Shown: positions 49,227 to 59,686, counted from the first letter of the stretch. The stretch: DNA of 64,000 bases from JBQLZO01 sp052168315 (GCA_052168315.1 JBQLZO010000024.1:1-64000); one strand, 5' to 3'. Translations and numbers: made by a program. The notes: generated by a model not told the origin, from the letters alone.

Positions 49227-52200
49227 ATGGCTCGTTCTTTCCCGCGGTCTTTCCGGCGTTCTTCCCGATCTGGCGCATCCGCCCTGGCCTTCGCAGCGGC
49301 GATCAGCTCCGCGTGCATGGGTGTGGCCGTGACGCACGCCGCCCCGCTGCTGGAGGTGCACGATGCCTCGCTGACGGCGTACCCGCCGGCGGCGGCGACG
49401 CCCAAGCAGGATGTGCGTCCGGTGGCCGCGCACCGCGGCACGGCCATCGAGGGCTCGGTGCGCTCGGGCGGGTTCTTCGGCTTCGCGATCGGGGCCAACA
49501 CGCTGGGCGCGGGCGGCGCGGGCAGCCCGTGGAACGGCGAGCTGCGTGTGGACACCGGGGGATTGCATCCGGTGGCGATGGACCTGGCGGTGCCCTCGGA
49601 GGGGCCGGTGTGGTCGGTGATGCGCTCGTTCAACGGCCAGCAGGCGACCTCGGGCGGGTCGGCGCGGGTCAGCGATGGCCCGATGGGCACGAACTGGTTC
49701 ATCGGGCTGGCGCCCGAGCTCGTGCTTAGCGGCTCGGGCGATGCCGCGATGGCGCACATCGTGTACGGGGCCGATCGGTACATCGAGTTCCGGGTGGTCC
49801 TCGATGAGGAGGATCCCCCGCAGCCAACGGACACCTACCGCGGGACCAACGGTGCGGCGGGGGCGCTGGTGTTCGCGGCCGGGGCCGTGGACCAGCCGGA
49901 CACGTACACCTACTACGACGCGGTGGGGAACCGGGCGGTGTTCTTCGGCTTCGATGGCGATGCGGCGCCGGCCGAGGGCATGCTCTGGAAGATGATCAAC
50001 ACCGCCGGCGATGTGGCCTACATCGGGCACGAGACGGATGGCGCGCAGGCCATCGCGGATGGCTTCGATTCGGTCACGGGGCTGCCCGAGTTGTTCTACC
50101 AGGGCGACAGCGTCCGGCTCACCGCGACCTACACGACGATCGACTCGGTGGTGCGGCTGACCTCGGTCGAGGCCGAGCACAAGACCGGCGGCACCTGGGC
50201 GAGCCCATCGGGGCTGACAACGCTCTCGGAGGCTGTGTACGAGTACTACGAGTCCGGCGATGCCTCGGGGATTCTCGACCACGGCCAGCCCGGCGACCTG
50301 CAGCGGGTGACCGTGACCGAGCGGCTCAACGATGATGGCGATGAGTCCACGCACGTGACGCTGTACCGCTACTACGGCGCCAGCGCGTACCACGCGACGA
50401 CGCACCCGGGCGTGGCCGGCGCGATCAAATCCATCACGGAGACCGCGGGCTACACCACGGCGGACCTGGCCGATGACAGCACCTTCAACGACTCGCTTCT
50501 CTCGATCAGCGATGGATCGCTCGCGCAGTACACGAGCGTGGTGGCCGAGTACGATGCGAACGGCCGCGTGAAGAGCCTGTACCGCAACGGCGAGTGCGGG
50601 TGCGGCGGCGGTGCGATCAACGGCGTGATGGCCTACGAGTACGGCACCAACGGCTCGTTCTCGGGCGGCGCGGGCTACGACACCGCCTGGCTCAATCGCA
50701 CGATCGCCGAGTACCCCGGCGGCCTGCACCGCACGGCCTACTTCGATGAGACCGGCCAGCCGCTCTCGACGGTCGACAGCGAGGGCGATCCCGGCAGCGC
50801 CAGCGTGTTCTTCGTGACCGAGATCACGCGGAACGCCGATGGCCAGGTGACCAGCATCGCCAGCCCCACCGCGGTGACCGGCTACACGCACGGCACGGGC
50901 GCGATCACGACCTCATCCTCGGCCGGCCTCGCGCACGCGATGGTCCGGTTCTCGTCGGGCGACACCGACGGGTTCTTGCAGCACACGCAGCACGAGCAGG
51001 GCAAGGGCTCGGCCAATCAGTACTACGACGCCTCGCTCACGCTGACCACCCAGACGAAGTCGCTGCCCGACTACGACCTCGTGCGTCCGATGGCCGCCTC
51101 GCAGACCCGGTACCCGGTCGAGGGCACGGTGACCACGGGCGGTGAGACGACCTCGCTGGCCTATACCTGGCACACGGGCGATGCGGCGCTGATCCCGGCG
51201 CGGATCACGACCACCATGCCGGTGGTCGCCACGGCCAGCAACGGGCCGAACAGCGCGATGTCCTCGGCGACCTATCTGGACGAGCGGGGGCGGGCCTGGT
51301 TCTCGACCTCGACCGACGGGCTGATCAGCTACACCGAGTTCGATGACCGTGGCCTGGCGGTGACCCGGGTGTTCGATGCCGACCTCTCGCACGGGCGGTT
51401 CTCCTCGATCTCGCTGCCCTCGGGCCTGAGCGCCACGGGCACGCCCGATGAGCGGGTCACGACGATGACCTACGACCACCTTGGCCGGATGCTCACCAGC
51501 ACCGGCCCGAACGGCCTGGTGCGCACGGTCTACCGCACGGTGCTGGCCAACCGCGACATCGTCACGCTCTCGATCCCGCACCGCTCGGGCTCGACGAGCT
51601 ACGGGCCGGTGAGCGTGTCGGTGACCAACACCGCCGGGCGGCCCGTGGCCGGCGGGCTGATCGCGCTGGACAACAACAGCACCACGCAGGCGCTGGCGGG
51701 CTGGATCGATTCGGCCGAGAGCAACCTGCTCGATGCGTTCGATGTGACCAGCGCGGACCTGCTGCGGCTGCGCAGCTCGATCTACGACGGATCGGGAAGC
51801 CGCGTGCTCATCTCGCGGACCTACACCGCCCTGCCGGGCTCATGGCCGGGATCAACCTCCGACTACGACGCCTCCACCGTCGAGCACGGCATCTGGGGCG
51901 TGGTCCGCTCGGAGACGCCGGATGGGACCATCAGCCGCAGCGTGTACAACTACCGCGGCCAGGTCACCGCGAGCTGGATCGGCACGGATGACACCTCGTG
52001 GAACGACAGCACCGGCGGCGGCAACATGACCAAGACCGCTGTCACGGCCTACGCCAACACCAACCACGGCTCGGGGCTGCCGACCTCGATGACCCGCGAC
52101 CCCGATGGCAACTGGGGCACCACGGGCGACCAGCGGACCAGCTCGTTCCTGTACGACTACCGCAACCGCCGGATCGTCACGGTCAACCCCACCGCCCCGC

Positions 52201-55200
52201 ACCAGGTCGTCAAGATCGACAACCTCGGCCGATCGATCGCGGTGGGCGGCTACTCGGCCTCGGGCTCGCTCACGGCGGCCACGGATCCGACCAGCGTGAC
52301 GACCAGCCGGATCACGCTCTCCGAGTCATCCTACGACGAGCTCGGGCGCGTGTTCCGCACGACGCGGCACAACATCACGCAGTCGACGGGCGCCAGCGCC
52401 GACACGCTCACCTCGGACACCTGGTACGACAGCGATGCCGGCCGCGTGATCAAGGTCAAGGGCGAGCGGCTGTCCAAGACCACCTACGACCGCCACGGCA
52501 AGGCCACGCGGCAGTACGAGCTGGCGGCCGACAACGATGGCACCACCTACGCCAACATGGAGGGCGTGTCGGGCGACATCGTGGTCGCCGAGTCGCACAC
52601 GGTCTACGACGATGAGGACAAGGTCATCATGACCGCATCCCTGTCGCGGCACCCGAACGACTTCGGGGCCTCCGAGACCACCGGCCCGCTGGACACCAAC
52701 GCGGATGCGGATGAGACGGTGTACACGGCCGGCAACCTCGAGGGCCGGATCCAGATCACGGTCTACGAGCACGATGGTCTCGATCGTCTGATCGAGTCCG
52801 CGGCGGTGGGCGACAACGGCGGGGCGACCTTCACGCGCTCCTCGCTCTCGGCCCCGATGACCCGCTCGGACACGCTGCTGGTGAGCACCACGGCCTACGC
52901 CGATGATGGCGGCGTCGACACCGTGACGGATCCCAAGGCGATCGTCCGCGCGCTGACCCGCGACCACGCCGGTCGCACCACCATCGAGATCGACGACTCG
53001 ACGGGCCTGGCCCGCGAGACGCGGTACACCTACGCCGATGGCCTGCGGACCGAGGTCATCGCCGAGAACGGCGGCAGCGATCAGATCACGACCTACACCT
53101 ACGGCATCGCCAAGGGCGCGGGCGCGACCGACTCGGGCTTCGCGGCCAACAACGTCCTGTTCAAGGTCCTGTACCCGGACTCCGGCGGCGCTTCGGACGC
53201 GGTGTTCCACGCCTACAACGCGCTGGGCGAGCAGATCTACATGAAGGACCAGGCCGGCAGCGAGTTCTCGTACCTCTACGACGATGCCGGGCGCCGGACC
53301 GAGGCGATCCTCGACACCGTCGCCAGCGGCTACAACGGCACCGTGCGGGCGCAGGTCTGGACCTACACGCCCCGCGGGCAGGTCGAAGAGGTCATCCAGT
53401 ACTCGGCGACCACCAACCGCGATCCGAGCCGCGAGCTCGACGGGCTGATGTACATCTACGACGGCTGGGGCAACGCCACGCACATCCACCAGGACATCAA
53501 CACCCGCGTCGACACCGTCAGCGGGGACCACGCCACAGTCCAGTACTTCTGGGACAAGTCCACCGGCGTGTCGGGCAACGGCCGCCAGACGCTCCGCCGC
53601 TCCAAGATGCGGCTGCCCAACGACAACGATGTGCTCTTCAAGTACGACAACGAGTCCGGCTCGGCCGGCGGCTCGGCCAACCTCTCGCGCGTGTCCACGA
53701 TCCGGCACGATCCGTTCAACCTCGGTACCGGCACGCTGATCGCCACCTACGACTACGCCGGCTCCACGCTCGCGGGCACGCACCTGCACGAGCCCGATGC
53801 CCGCACCCGCCTGCACGATGGCAGCGGTGGCTACCCCAACCTCGATCGCTTCAACCGCGTGACCACCTCGGCCTGGCACTCGCTCAACGCCGGGGCCGAT
53901 GTCTACGACCTCGATGTCGCGTACGACCGCACCTCGGGCATCACCTCCATGGTCGATCAGGTCTACGCCGACCGCTGGTCGAGCGTGTACACGCTCGATG
54001 ACCTCGCGCGCATCTCCGACGCCCAGTTCGGCACCTACACCGGCGGCTCGATCACCACGCTGCACCTGCGCCAGCAGCACACGCTCGACATCCTGACCAA
54101 CCCCACCCTCACCAAGCGCGACCTCAACGGCGATGGCGCCTGGGGTGGCACCGGCGAGTGGAACGATGGGCGGACCTTCTCCTCGTTCAACGAGACGAGC
54201 ACCCGCGACCTGGACAACACCATCGGCACCACCGGCAACAACTACACCCTGACGCACGACGCCGTCGGCAACCTGACCGAGGCGGGGGTGGACTACGAGT
54301 TCGTGTGGTCGCCGTGGGGCAAGCTGATCCAGATCCTCAACACCACCACCAAGGCCGTGGTGGCCGAGTACCGGTACAACGCGCTGGGGCACCGGATCAT
54401 CCACGCCTGGGATCCGGACGCGGACACGGACCTGGACCGCTACGCGACGATCTTCTCGGACCGCTGGCAGCCGGTCGCCGTCTATCGGACCACCGGCTCG
54501 TCCCCGAACGAGGTCATGGACGCCAATCCCAAGGAACAGTTCATCTACCACGCCGCCGGCTTGAACGGCCTGGGCTCGGCGTCGTATATTGACTCCGTGG
54601 CCTTCCGCGACAAGAACACCTCGGCCGGCTGGACCGCGGCGGCGGGATCATCGCTCGATGAGCGTCATTACTACCTCCAGAACTTCCGCTCCGACATCGT
54701 CGTGATCCTCGATGATGCCGGCGCGATGGTCCAGCACGCGCGGTACACCGACACCGGCTCGCCCTTCGGCATCCCGCTGGGGGATGTGGATGGGAATGGC
54801 ATTACCGATTCCAACGACACCGGGGCCATCCTCAGTGCCATCAGCGGGTCGTACGCGGTCCGCTTCGATCTGGATCTCGATGGGGATGTGGACGCGGGCG
54901 ACCTGGCGATCGCCAACGGCGCCTTCGGGGACACGCTGGGGCACAACGCGCTGTCGTTCAACCCCAGCTCCCGCACCGCCGGCGGGCATCGCCTGGGGCT
55001 CACCGGCCACACGCACTCGGACCTCAACCACGCGCTGATCGTGATGCGGAACCGCTGGTACTCGGGGGACCTGGGGCGGTTCATGAGCCGGGATCCGATG
55101 GGGTTCGTGGATGGGGCCAATGTGTACGCGTATGCCCGAGGAAACGGAGTCAGTGGGAAAGATGCGTATGGATTGATGTGCAACACCCTCAAGCACCCAG

Positions 55201-55817
55201 TCGAGAGACACAATCCATTTCCCCAGTGGCAGAATGATCCGAATGGCGATCCAAGTTACAATGATCCATTTCCCTTAGATCAATTTACCAATCCATGCCT
55301 TCACCCTCTGTCTCAATCGCCGCAGCCATGCAAAACAGACTATTCAATGCCGAATGGATGGCCGCCGCAGTTCCATCAATTTGACTCCTATTGCCAGAAA
55401 GAGTGCAATCCACAATTGCAAACACCCCCTCAGTACGGAAAGCCGTCGCCGCAAGGATTTGTGGATTGCCCAAAGACGACAAATTGCCCAGATGGTTTCG
55501 TCAATAGCTGCTGTATTTGCCTGTATAACATCTATCGCGAATTGCCGCTACCCGGTCCATTTGACATGCCCAAAGATGAAACAGCGTTTGAGTTTGCAGT
55601 GGAATGCGTTGCCGTGCATGAAACAAGCCATGTTCGACAGTGCCAATCGGGATGTTATTATAAACTCCCGCGAGACGATAGAGAATGCCAGGCCTATACT
55701 GCCCAGATTGCGTGCCTAACACTAAAATTAGCCCAGTGCCCGAAGAATTCATGCACATTCACGATTCAAAAACTGATTGACCAGCACAATGCCAAGAAAT
55801 CACAGTTTTGCCCGTAA
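49227..55817 (+). CDS. giant secreted RHS/YD-repeat protein 2 with metallopeptidase-like tip
   Basis: A 2196-residue exported protein. Residues 1-38 are a signal peptide (SALAFAAAISSACMGVAVTHA). YD-type repeats fill most of the body (TYDHLGRMLTSTGPNGLV, SYDELGRVFRTTRHNITQ, TYTYADGLRTEV). Two dockerin-like motifs lie at ~1852-1905 (DVDGNGITDSNDT, DLDLDGDVDAGDLAI). The core ends NRWYSGDLGRFMSRDPMGFV...ARGNGVSGKDAYGL near 1983. The remaining 213 residues are an AT-rich Cys-rich tip with H2131-E-T-S-H2135 and E2153 in RECQAYTAQ, a zincin-like arrangement. Overall plan equals RHS 1, but the tips are not obviously related beyond HExxH. The last ~240 core residues are duplicated at 57477-58203. Confidence 0.93.
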   Translation: MARSFPRSFRRSSRSGASALAFAAAISSACMGVAVTHAAPLLEVHDASLTAYPPAAATPKQDVRPVAAHRGTAIEGSVRSGGFFGFAIGANTLGAGGAGSPWNGELRVDTGGLHPVAMDLAVPSEGPVWSVMRSFNGQQATSGGSARVSDGPMGTNWFIGLAPELVLSGSGDAAMAHIVYGADRYIEFRVVLDEEDPPQPTDTYRGTNGAAGALVFAAGAVDQPDTYTYYDAVGNRAVFFGFDGDAAPAEGMLWKMINTAGDVAYIGHETDGAQAIADGFDSVTGLPELFYQGDSVRLTATYTTIDSVVRLTSVEAEHKTGGTWASPSGLTTLSEAVYEYYESGDASGILDHGQPGDLQRVTVTERLNDDGDESTHVTLYRYYGASAYHATTHPGVAGAIKSITETAGYTTADLADDSTFNDSLLSISDGSLAQYTSVVAEYDANGRVKSLYRNGECGCGGGAINGVMAYEYGTNGSFSGGAGYDTAWLNRTIAEYPGGLHRTAYFDETGQPLSTVDSEGDPGSASVFFVTEITRNADGQVTSIASPTAVTGYTHGTGAITTSSSAGLAHAMVRFSSGDTDGFLQHTQHEQGKGSANQYYDASLTLTTQTKSLPDYDLVRPMAASQTRYPVEGTVTTGGETTSLAYTWHTGDAALIPARITTTMPVVATASNGPNSAMSSATYLDERGRAWFSTSTDGLISYTEFDDRGLAVTRVFDADLSHGRFSSISLPSGLSATGTPDERVTTMTYDHLGRMLTSTGPNGLVRTVYRTVLANRDIVTLSIPHRSGSTSYGPVSVSVTNTAGRPVAGGLIALDNNSTTQALAGWIDSAESNLLDAFDVTSADLLRLRSSIYDGSGSRVLISRTYTALPGSWPGSTSDYDASTVEHGIWGVVRSETPDGTISRSVYNYRGQVTASWIGTDDTSWNDSTGGGNMTKTAVTAYANTNHGSGLPTSMTRDPDGNWGTTGDQRTSSFLYDYRNRRIVTVNPTAPHQVVKIDNLGRSIAVGGYSASGSLTAATDPTSVTTSRITLSESSYDELGRVFRTTRHNITQSTGASADTLTSDTWYDSDAGRVIKVKGERLSKTTYDRHGKATRQYELAADNDGTTYANMEGVSGDIVVAESHTVYDDEDKVIMTASLSRHPNDFGASETTGPLDTNADADETVYTAGNLEGRIQITVYEHDGLDRLIESAAVGDNGGATFTRSSLSAPMTRSDTLLVSTTAYADDGGVDTVTDPKAIVRALTRDHAGRTTIEIDDSTGLARETRYTYADGLRTEVIAENGGSDQITTYTYGIAKGAGATDSGFAANNVLFKVLYPDSGGASDAVFHAYNALGEQIYMKDQAGSEFSYLYDDAGRRTEAILDTVASGYNGTVRAQVWTYTPRGQVEEVIQYSATTNRDPSRELDGLMYIYDGWGNATHIHQDINTRVDTVSGDHATVQYFWDKSTGVSGNGRQTLRRSKMRLPNDNDVLFKYDNESGSAGGSANLSRVSTIRHDPFNLGTGTLIATYDYAGSTLAGTHLHEPDARTRLHDGSGGYPNLDRFNRVTTSAWHSLNAGADVYDLDVAYDRTSGITSMVDQVYADRWSSVYTLDDLARISDAQFGTYTGGSITTLHLRQQHTLDILTNPTLTKRDLNGDGAWGGTGEWNDGRTFSSFNETSTRDLDNTIGTTGNNYTLTHDAVGNLTEAGVDYEFVWSPWGKLIQILNTTTKAVVAEYRYNALGHRIIHAWDPDADTDLDRYATIFSDRWQPVAVYRTTGSSPNEVMDANPKEQFIYHAAGLNGLGSASYIDSVAFRDKNTSAGWTAAAGSSLDERHYYLQNFRSDIVVILDDAGAMVQHARYTDTGSPFGIPLGDVDGNGITDSNDTGAILSAISGSYAVRFDLDLDGDVDAGDLAIANGAFGDTLGHNALSFNPSSRTAGGHRLGLTGHTHSDLNHALIVMRNRWYSGDLGRFMSRDPMGFVDGANVYAYARGNGVSGKDAYGLMCNTLKHPVERHNPFPQWQNDPNGDPSYNDPFPLDQFTNPCLHPLSQSPQPCKTDYSMPNGWPPQFHQFDSYCQKECNPQLQTPPQYGKPSPQGFVDCPKTTNCPDGFVNSCCICLYNIYRELPLPGPFDMPKDETAFEFAVECVAVHETSHVRQCQSGCYYKLPRDDRECQAYTAQIACLTLKLAQCPKNSCTFTIQKLIDQHNAKKSQFCP

Positions 55818-55839
55818 TTTAATGCAAGGTGGTGCAATT

Positions 55840-56880
55840 ATGCAAGGTGCCAAGATGGCGTCCAGTTATCGCTGGCTGATGCTTCTCGCGATGCTAGGGG
55901 TGGCGATGATCGGAGTTTGCACGCAACAAGCAGAATCGAGAGGGGCCGAACAAGAAGAAGTTGTGTCTCAACAAAGAATAACAAGCGCGATCACTCACGA
56001 GGTGGAATGGGACGATGTGAACGATTCGTGGGTTATGCATTCCTTAGATGTCAATCATAATGTGGTGGCTAGTGCCTATTTTAGTAAACGGCCGATAATG
56101 CAAGGTAGCGTGCCGAGCGGACTGTTCGCGAAAGTCAATGTACTGGATATCGATACGCTAATTGGCCAAGGTGTATCCGTTAGCTATTGCGATTTGGACA
56201 GCGGGCTCCGCATTGGCATGAAGCGGGAGCGAGAAGATGATGACCATGTAAACCGAGTTGCGATCCTCTTTTTTGACGAAATGTTGTCGAACGCGAAGGT
56301 TATTACAACTTACTGTGAAGGCGGAGATCGGTTGCCGTGGAGTACCCGTGTTTGGCCAGAGATTTCCTTGATGCAGGCGATGCAGATTGGGGGCTCAGGT
56401 TCTGAGCGATTTGCATTAATATTTGATGCGTATATCAATGATCTTAACACTCGACAATTGATAGCAGTCTACTGTGACACAAATAGATCACATTCAGTGG
56501 CTGTGGGTCTGCCGCATGGACAAGCGGAAGATTACCAGATTCTTCCTGTTAAATGCGCCTATGTATTAAATTGCCATGATTTGCCACCGTTCCAGTTTGT
56601 CGCATTTGACATTGTTCATTCCGATGAGTCTGAAGTGTACCGCGACACGGGAACAAGCGTATCTCTGATATCTTGCGTTTTTGTGATTTCAAAGTGCGGC
56701 GGCGCCACTGACAATTCACGTAAAATTCTACAATCTGTAACATTTGATCGAGTCGGCAACGCGAATGATGTTATAGTTAGTGATATTGGAAACGAGGGAA
56801 TAGATTTTTATCCTGCCAGTCGACGACAAGTGTTCCCGTCAGGTGGACTTGGTATGCCGTGCAGAGCACTGAATGAATAA
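55840..56880 (+). CDS. exported protein behind RHS 2 (candidate immunity/partner)
   Basis: A 346-residue protein; starts at 55822, 55840 or 55855 are possible, the last giving the tidiest signal peptide (MASSYRWLMLLAMLGVAMIGVC). The body is unrecognised, with several beta-type segments (VEWDDVNDSWVMHSLDVNHN, VSYCDLDSGLRIGMKRERED, FALIFDAYINDLNTRQLIAVY) and a repeated [VT][ST]YC[DE] element (VSYCDLDSG, TTYCEGGD, VYCDTN). It begins within 25 bases of the RHS 2 stop and shares the low GC of the tip. Position suggests a dedicated partner; not proven. Confidence 0.65.
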   Translation: MQGAKMASSYRWLMLLAMLGVAMIGVCTQQAESRGAEQEEVVSQQRITSAITHEVEWDDVNDSWVMHSLDVNHNVVASAYFSKRPIMQGSVPSGLFAKVNVLDIDTLIGQGVSVSYCDLDSGLRIGMKREREDDDHVNRVAILFFDEMLSNAKVITTYCEGGDRLPWSTRVWPEISLMQAMQIGGSGSERFALIFDAYINDLNTRQLIAVYCDTNRSHSVAVGLPHGQAEDYQILPVKCAYVLNCHDLPPFQFVAFDIVHSDESEVYRDTGTSVSLISCVFVISKCGGATDNSRKILQSVTFDRVGNANDVIVSDIGNEGIDFYPASRRQVFPSGGLGMPCRALNE

Positions 56881-57476
56881 GTGCCTAAGACGGTGTCTCA
56901 CGGGTCGATGGCGATCTCTTGGCTATTATTATAATATCTCTCTCCCGGCAGTTTCCTGAGGCACATGAGCATTGCGACAAGTGTGACAGCGCTTGATGGA
57001 TGTCGGCAGGTGGCACCACCATCCCTCTCCCGTGCCACCGATGTCGCCTCGATCTCGGTGTCTTGCCGTCACTCAACCACTGAATCCATCCGCCCAGCCC
57101 TAACATCACCCCTCCTGTGCGCACAAACGCGCCCCACCTCAAACCCAAATCCCAAAACTCCCACAAAAATCTCTCCCCCTCCCCAACCCCCCACCCACCA
57201 ACAACTTCCACACTCCCACACCACCCAACCCACCAACTCAACACTCCACACCTACCACATCCGTGCGCACAAACCCGCCCCCCAACCCCAAAGGGCAGAC
57301 AGGCCCTGTCCGCTATGGACTCGGCGCCAGCGTGACCGCAACCGACGCCATGGAAGTTGGCCGCAAACCAACCCCAGGGCCAACGAGCGGCGGGTGGCAT
57401 CGAGATCCCCTCCCCCGTGGCACCGACATCGCTTCGATGTCGGTGTCATCCCCCTCCAACTCGTCGATTCCAATCC
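56881..57476. repeat. intergenic region with C-rich repeat, copy A
   Basis: There is no true gene here: the open frames are low-complexity Pro/Thr translations. From about 57110 to 57391 the sequence matches 60285-60564. Each copy carries two boxes of the form CCGTGCGCACAAACNCGCCC (here at 57115 and 57261) about 147 bases apart, and a well-conserved ~134-base core after the second box. Short GGTGGCACC...CCCTC...GTGGCACCGA elements lie near 57010 and 57395. Confidence 0.75.
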
Positions 57477-58746
57477 TGATCGCTACGCCACGATCTTCTC
57501 GGACCGCTGGCAACCGGTCGCGGTCTATCGGGCCACGGGCTCATCCCCGAACGAGGTCATGGACGCCAATCCCAAGGAACAGTTCATCTACCACGCGGCC
57601 GGCTTGAACGGCCTGGGCTCGGCGTCGTATATTGACTCCGTGGCCTTCCGCGACAAGAACACCTCGGCCGGCTGGACCGCGGCGGCGGGATCATCGCTCG
57701 ATGAGCGTCATTACTACCTCCAGAACTTCCGCTCCGACATCGTCGTGATCCTCGATGATGCCGGCGCGATGGTCCAGCACGCGCGGTACACCGACACCGG
57801 CTCGCCCTTCGGCATCCCGCTCGGGGATGTGGATGGCAACGGCATCACCGATTCCAACGACACCGGAGCCATCCTCAGCGCCATCAGCGGCTCGTACGCG
57901 GTCCGCTTCGATCTGGATCTGGATGGTGATGTGGATGCGGGCGACCTGGCGATCGCCAACGGCGCCTTCGGAGACACGCTGGGGCACAACGCCCTGTCGT
58001 TCAACCCCAGCTCCCGCACCGCCGGCGGGCACCGCCTGGGCTACACCGGGCACACCCACGCCGACCTCAACCACGCCCTGATCGTGATGCGGAACCGCTG
58101 GTACTCCGGCGACCTCGGCCGCTTCATGAGCCGGGACCCGATGGGGTTCGTGGATGGGGCCAATGTGTACGCGTACGCGCGAGGAAACGGAGTCAGTGGG
58201 GGGGATCCGATGGGGTTATTGTGCTGCTCGATTGGAGGCGTGATAGAAGGCGGCGAACAGCAACCAGAAGGTGAAGCGCCAGCCGACGGCGAGATACCGG
58301 GCCCTGGCGGGAACGGCCCGGTTTGCCGAATAATCCTGCACTATTGGATCGAAGAACTGGATGAGGGGTTTAAGATTTTTACTATTCCTGCGAATTCTCC
58401 AGAATGCCGCACTGCTTGGCAAGCCCTTGCTCCAGAAGCAAGAGAGCGTATTGGAGCGGATCTCCTTAAGTGCGCTCGCAAGAGCGTTTGGAAGAAACAT
58501 GCAACTAACATCAACTGCCCCAGCGCAAAACCATGTTGCTCGGGTGGTGAAGTTAAGGAAAAATCGACACCTGATGATGGCACATGTTGCACAAAGCTTC
58601 TCGCACATGACTGCAAAATTTGTTTGACTTTCAAATTTGTCGTGCACACCGCTCAGATTGAAGGAACCGAGTGTAAGGCCTGCACTCTTGATACGCGTCC
58701 CGGGAAAGATCTTATATTGCCGTATCCCGTGTACGCTGGTTCGTAG
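57477..58746 (+). CDS. orphan RHS C-terminal cassette with a third tip
   Basis: A 3' RHS fragment lacking signal peptide and main repeats. The first ~240 codons (RYATIFSDRWQPVAVYRATG... to ARGNGVSGGDPMGL) equal RHS 2 residues ~1740-1983 except for about three to five changes, including the dockerin-like motifs. After that the tip is new: ~180 Cys-rich residues (RIILHYWIEELDEGFKIF, LLKCARKSVWKKHATNINC, GTCCTKLLAHDCKICLTFKF) with no HExxH. The open frame extends to 56965, but upstream it is intergenic repeat. An internal ATG at 57559 might allow translation. Orphan tips of this kind act as donors that replace the tip of the full gene by recombination. Confidence 0.85.
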
Positions 58747-58801
58747 TACTTGAGTAGGACGAGCATATGGCCGCAATCACGAACTACGAGAGTGAATCAG
58801 T

Positions 58802-59686
58802 ATGACTGCAACACGATCCGTATTGCGACGGCGGCCATCTCGCATGATGTACGAACTGCTAGTCCGATATTGCATATTTGGGGCCGTGTCGGCCGCATTC
58901 TGGATGGCAGTGAATGTCGCGATTTTCTTCATTGGGGACTTTAAAACAGAGCAATTTGGAGAACTCGTCGAGTTTGTTTTGAGTGACGAATCTAGATTCG
59001 ACGAGCCATTAATTGCAAGCGCTCTCGGCCGAGGTTCTCGCGTGCATCGAATTTATACAATCTCCAGCGGGAGCCTCGATCTATACGTGAAGCAGATGAA
59101 GCAGGGTTGGCTGTTAGCATCGACAGGCAACCAACCTCGTTCACTGGAGCAACGGCAAAGAGTAGTTCGAAGAATCGTCGAATCAAACGGATTGAAGTGG
59201 CAGGTCTGCAATTCGCAGTCCCATTCGGCATTCGCGAGAATATCTGAGCTGGAAGGCGAGAGATTTGTAACGGCAGGCGGATATCAAATAAACGAAGTGC
59301 CACTATTCTGTACAGCCGGGCCGGCAGTCGAATTTGCGGGCGTCTATGAATTTGGCTGGCCTTTGACGCTCTTCAGTACTTCCGTAGATCATAGCATGAA
59401 CCCGACACAGAATTATTGGCAAAAAAGCCCAGATAAGATTTACAAGAAGGCGGCTGTGTTTCCGCTCCAGCCAAAGTATGCGTCCTGGTTGACGCTGCTT
59501 ATAATTAGTGTAATAGCCATCCAAGTTATTGTGTCGATCTATGCGGCGGCTCAAATGCGATGGCGGCAAGCGAGGTATAAATGCATACATTGCGGATATG
59601 ATTGTTCGGGTGCGACTACGGCACTGTGTTCTGAATGTGGCTCGGAACATAGAATTGCCGCTAGCAACAAATCTGTTGTTGTCTGA
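58802..59686 (+). CDS. membrane protein with C-terminal zinc ribbon, behind orphan tip
   Basis: A 294-residue protein. One membrane segment near the N terminus (CIFGAVSAAFWMAVNVAIFFI), a soluble middle part (RRIVESNGLKWQVCNSQSHS, AGVYEFGWPLTLFSTS), a second membrane segment (LTLLIISVIAIQVIVSIYA), then a cytosolic zinc ribbon CIHCGYDC...CSECGSEH of the short kind common in planctomycete membrane proteins. It lies 55 bases behind the orphan RHS tip on the same strand, where an immunity protein would be expected. Function unproven. Confidence 0.7.
   Translation: MTATRSVLRRRPSRMMYELLVRYCIFGAVSAAFWMAVNVAIFFIGDFKTEQFGELVEFVLSDESRFDEPLIASALGRGSRVHRIYTISSGSLDLYVKQMKQGWLLASTGNQPRSLEQRQRVVRRIVESNGLKWQVCNSQSHSAFARISELEGERFVTAGGYQINEVPLFCTAGPAVEFAGVYEFGWPLTLFSTSVDHSMNPTQNYWQKSPDKIYKKAAVFPLQPKYASWLTLLIISVIAIQVIVSIYAAAQMRWRQARYKCIHCGYDCSGATTALCSECGSEHRIAASNKSVVV

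Noticed and set aside
52326..54551. A 741-codon minus-strand open frame opposite RHS 2
   Set aside because: It is antisense to the YD repeats, with Val/Gly/Arg-rich low-information sequence; long antisense frames are expected in GC-rich genes.
57257..57391. The 134-base repeated core as a small protein gene
   Set aside because: Both strands are open, but upstream frames differ between copies and no start with a ribosome site is shared; treated as a repeat.
56965..57476. N-terminal extension of the orphan RHS frame
   Set aside because: The translation is Pro/Thr-rich and comes from the repeated intergenic block, which recurs at 60.3 kb without any RHS sequence after it.
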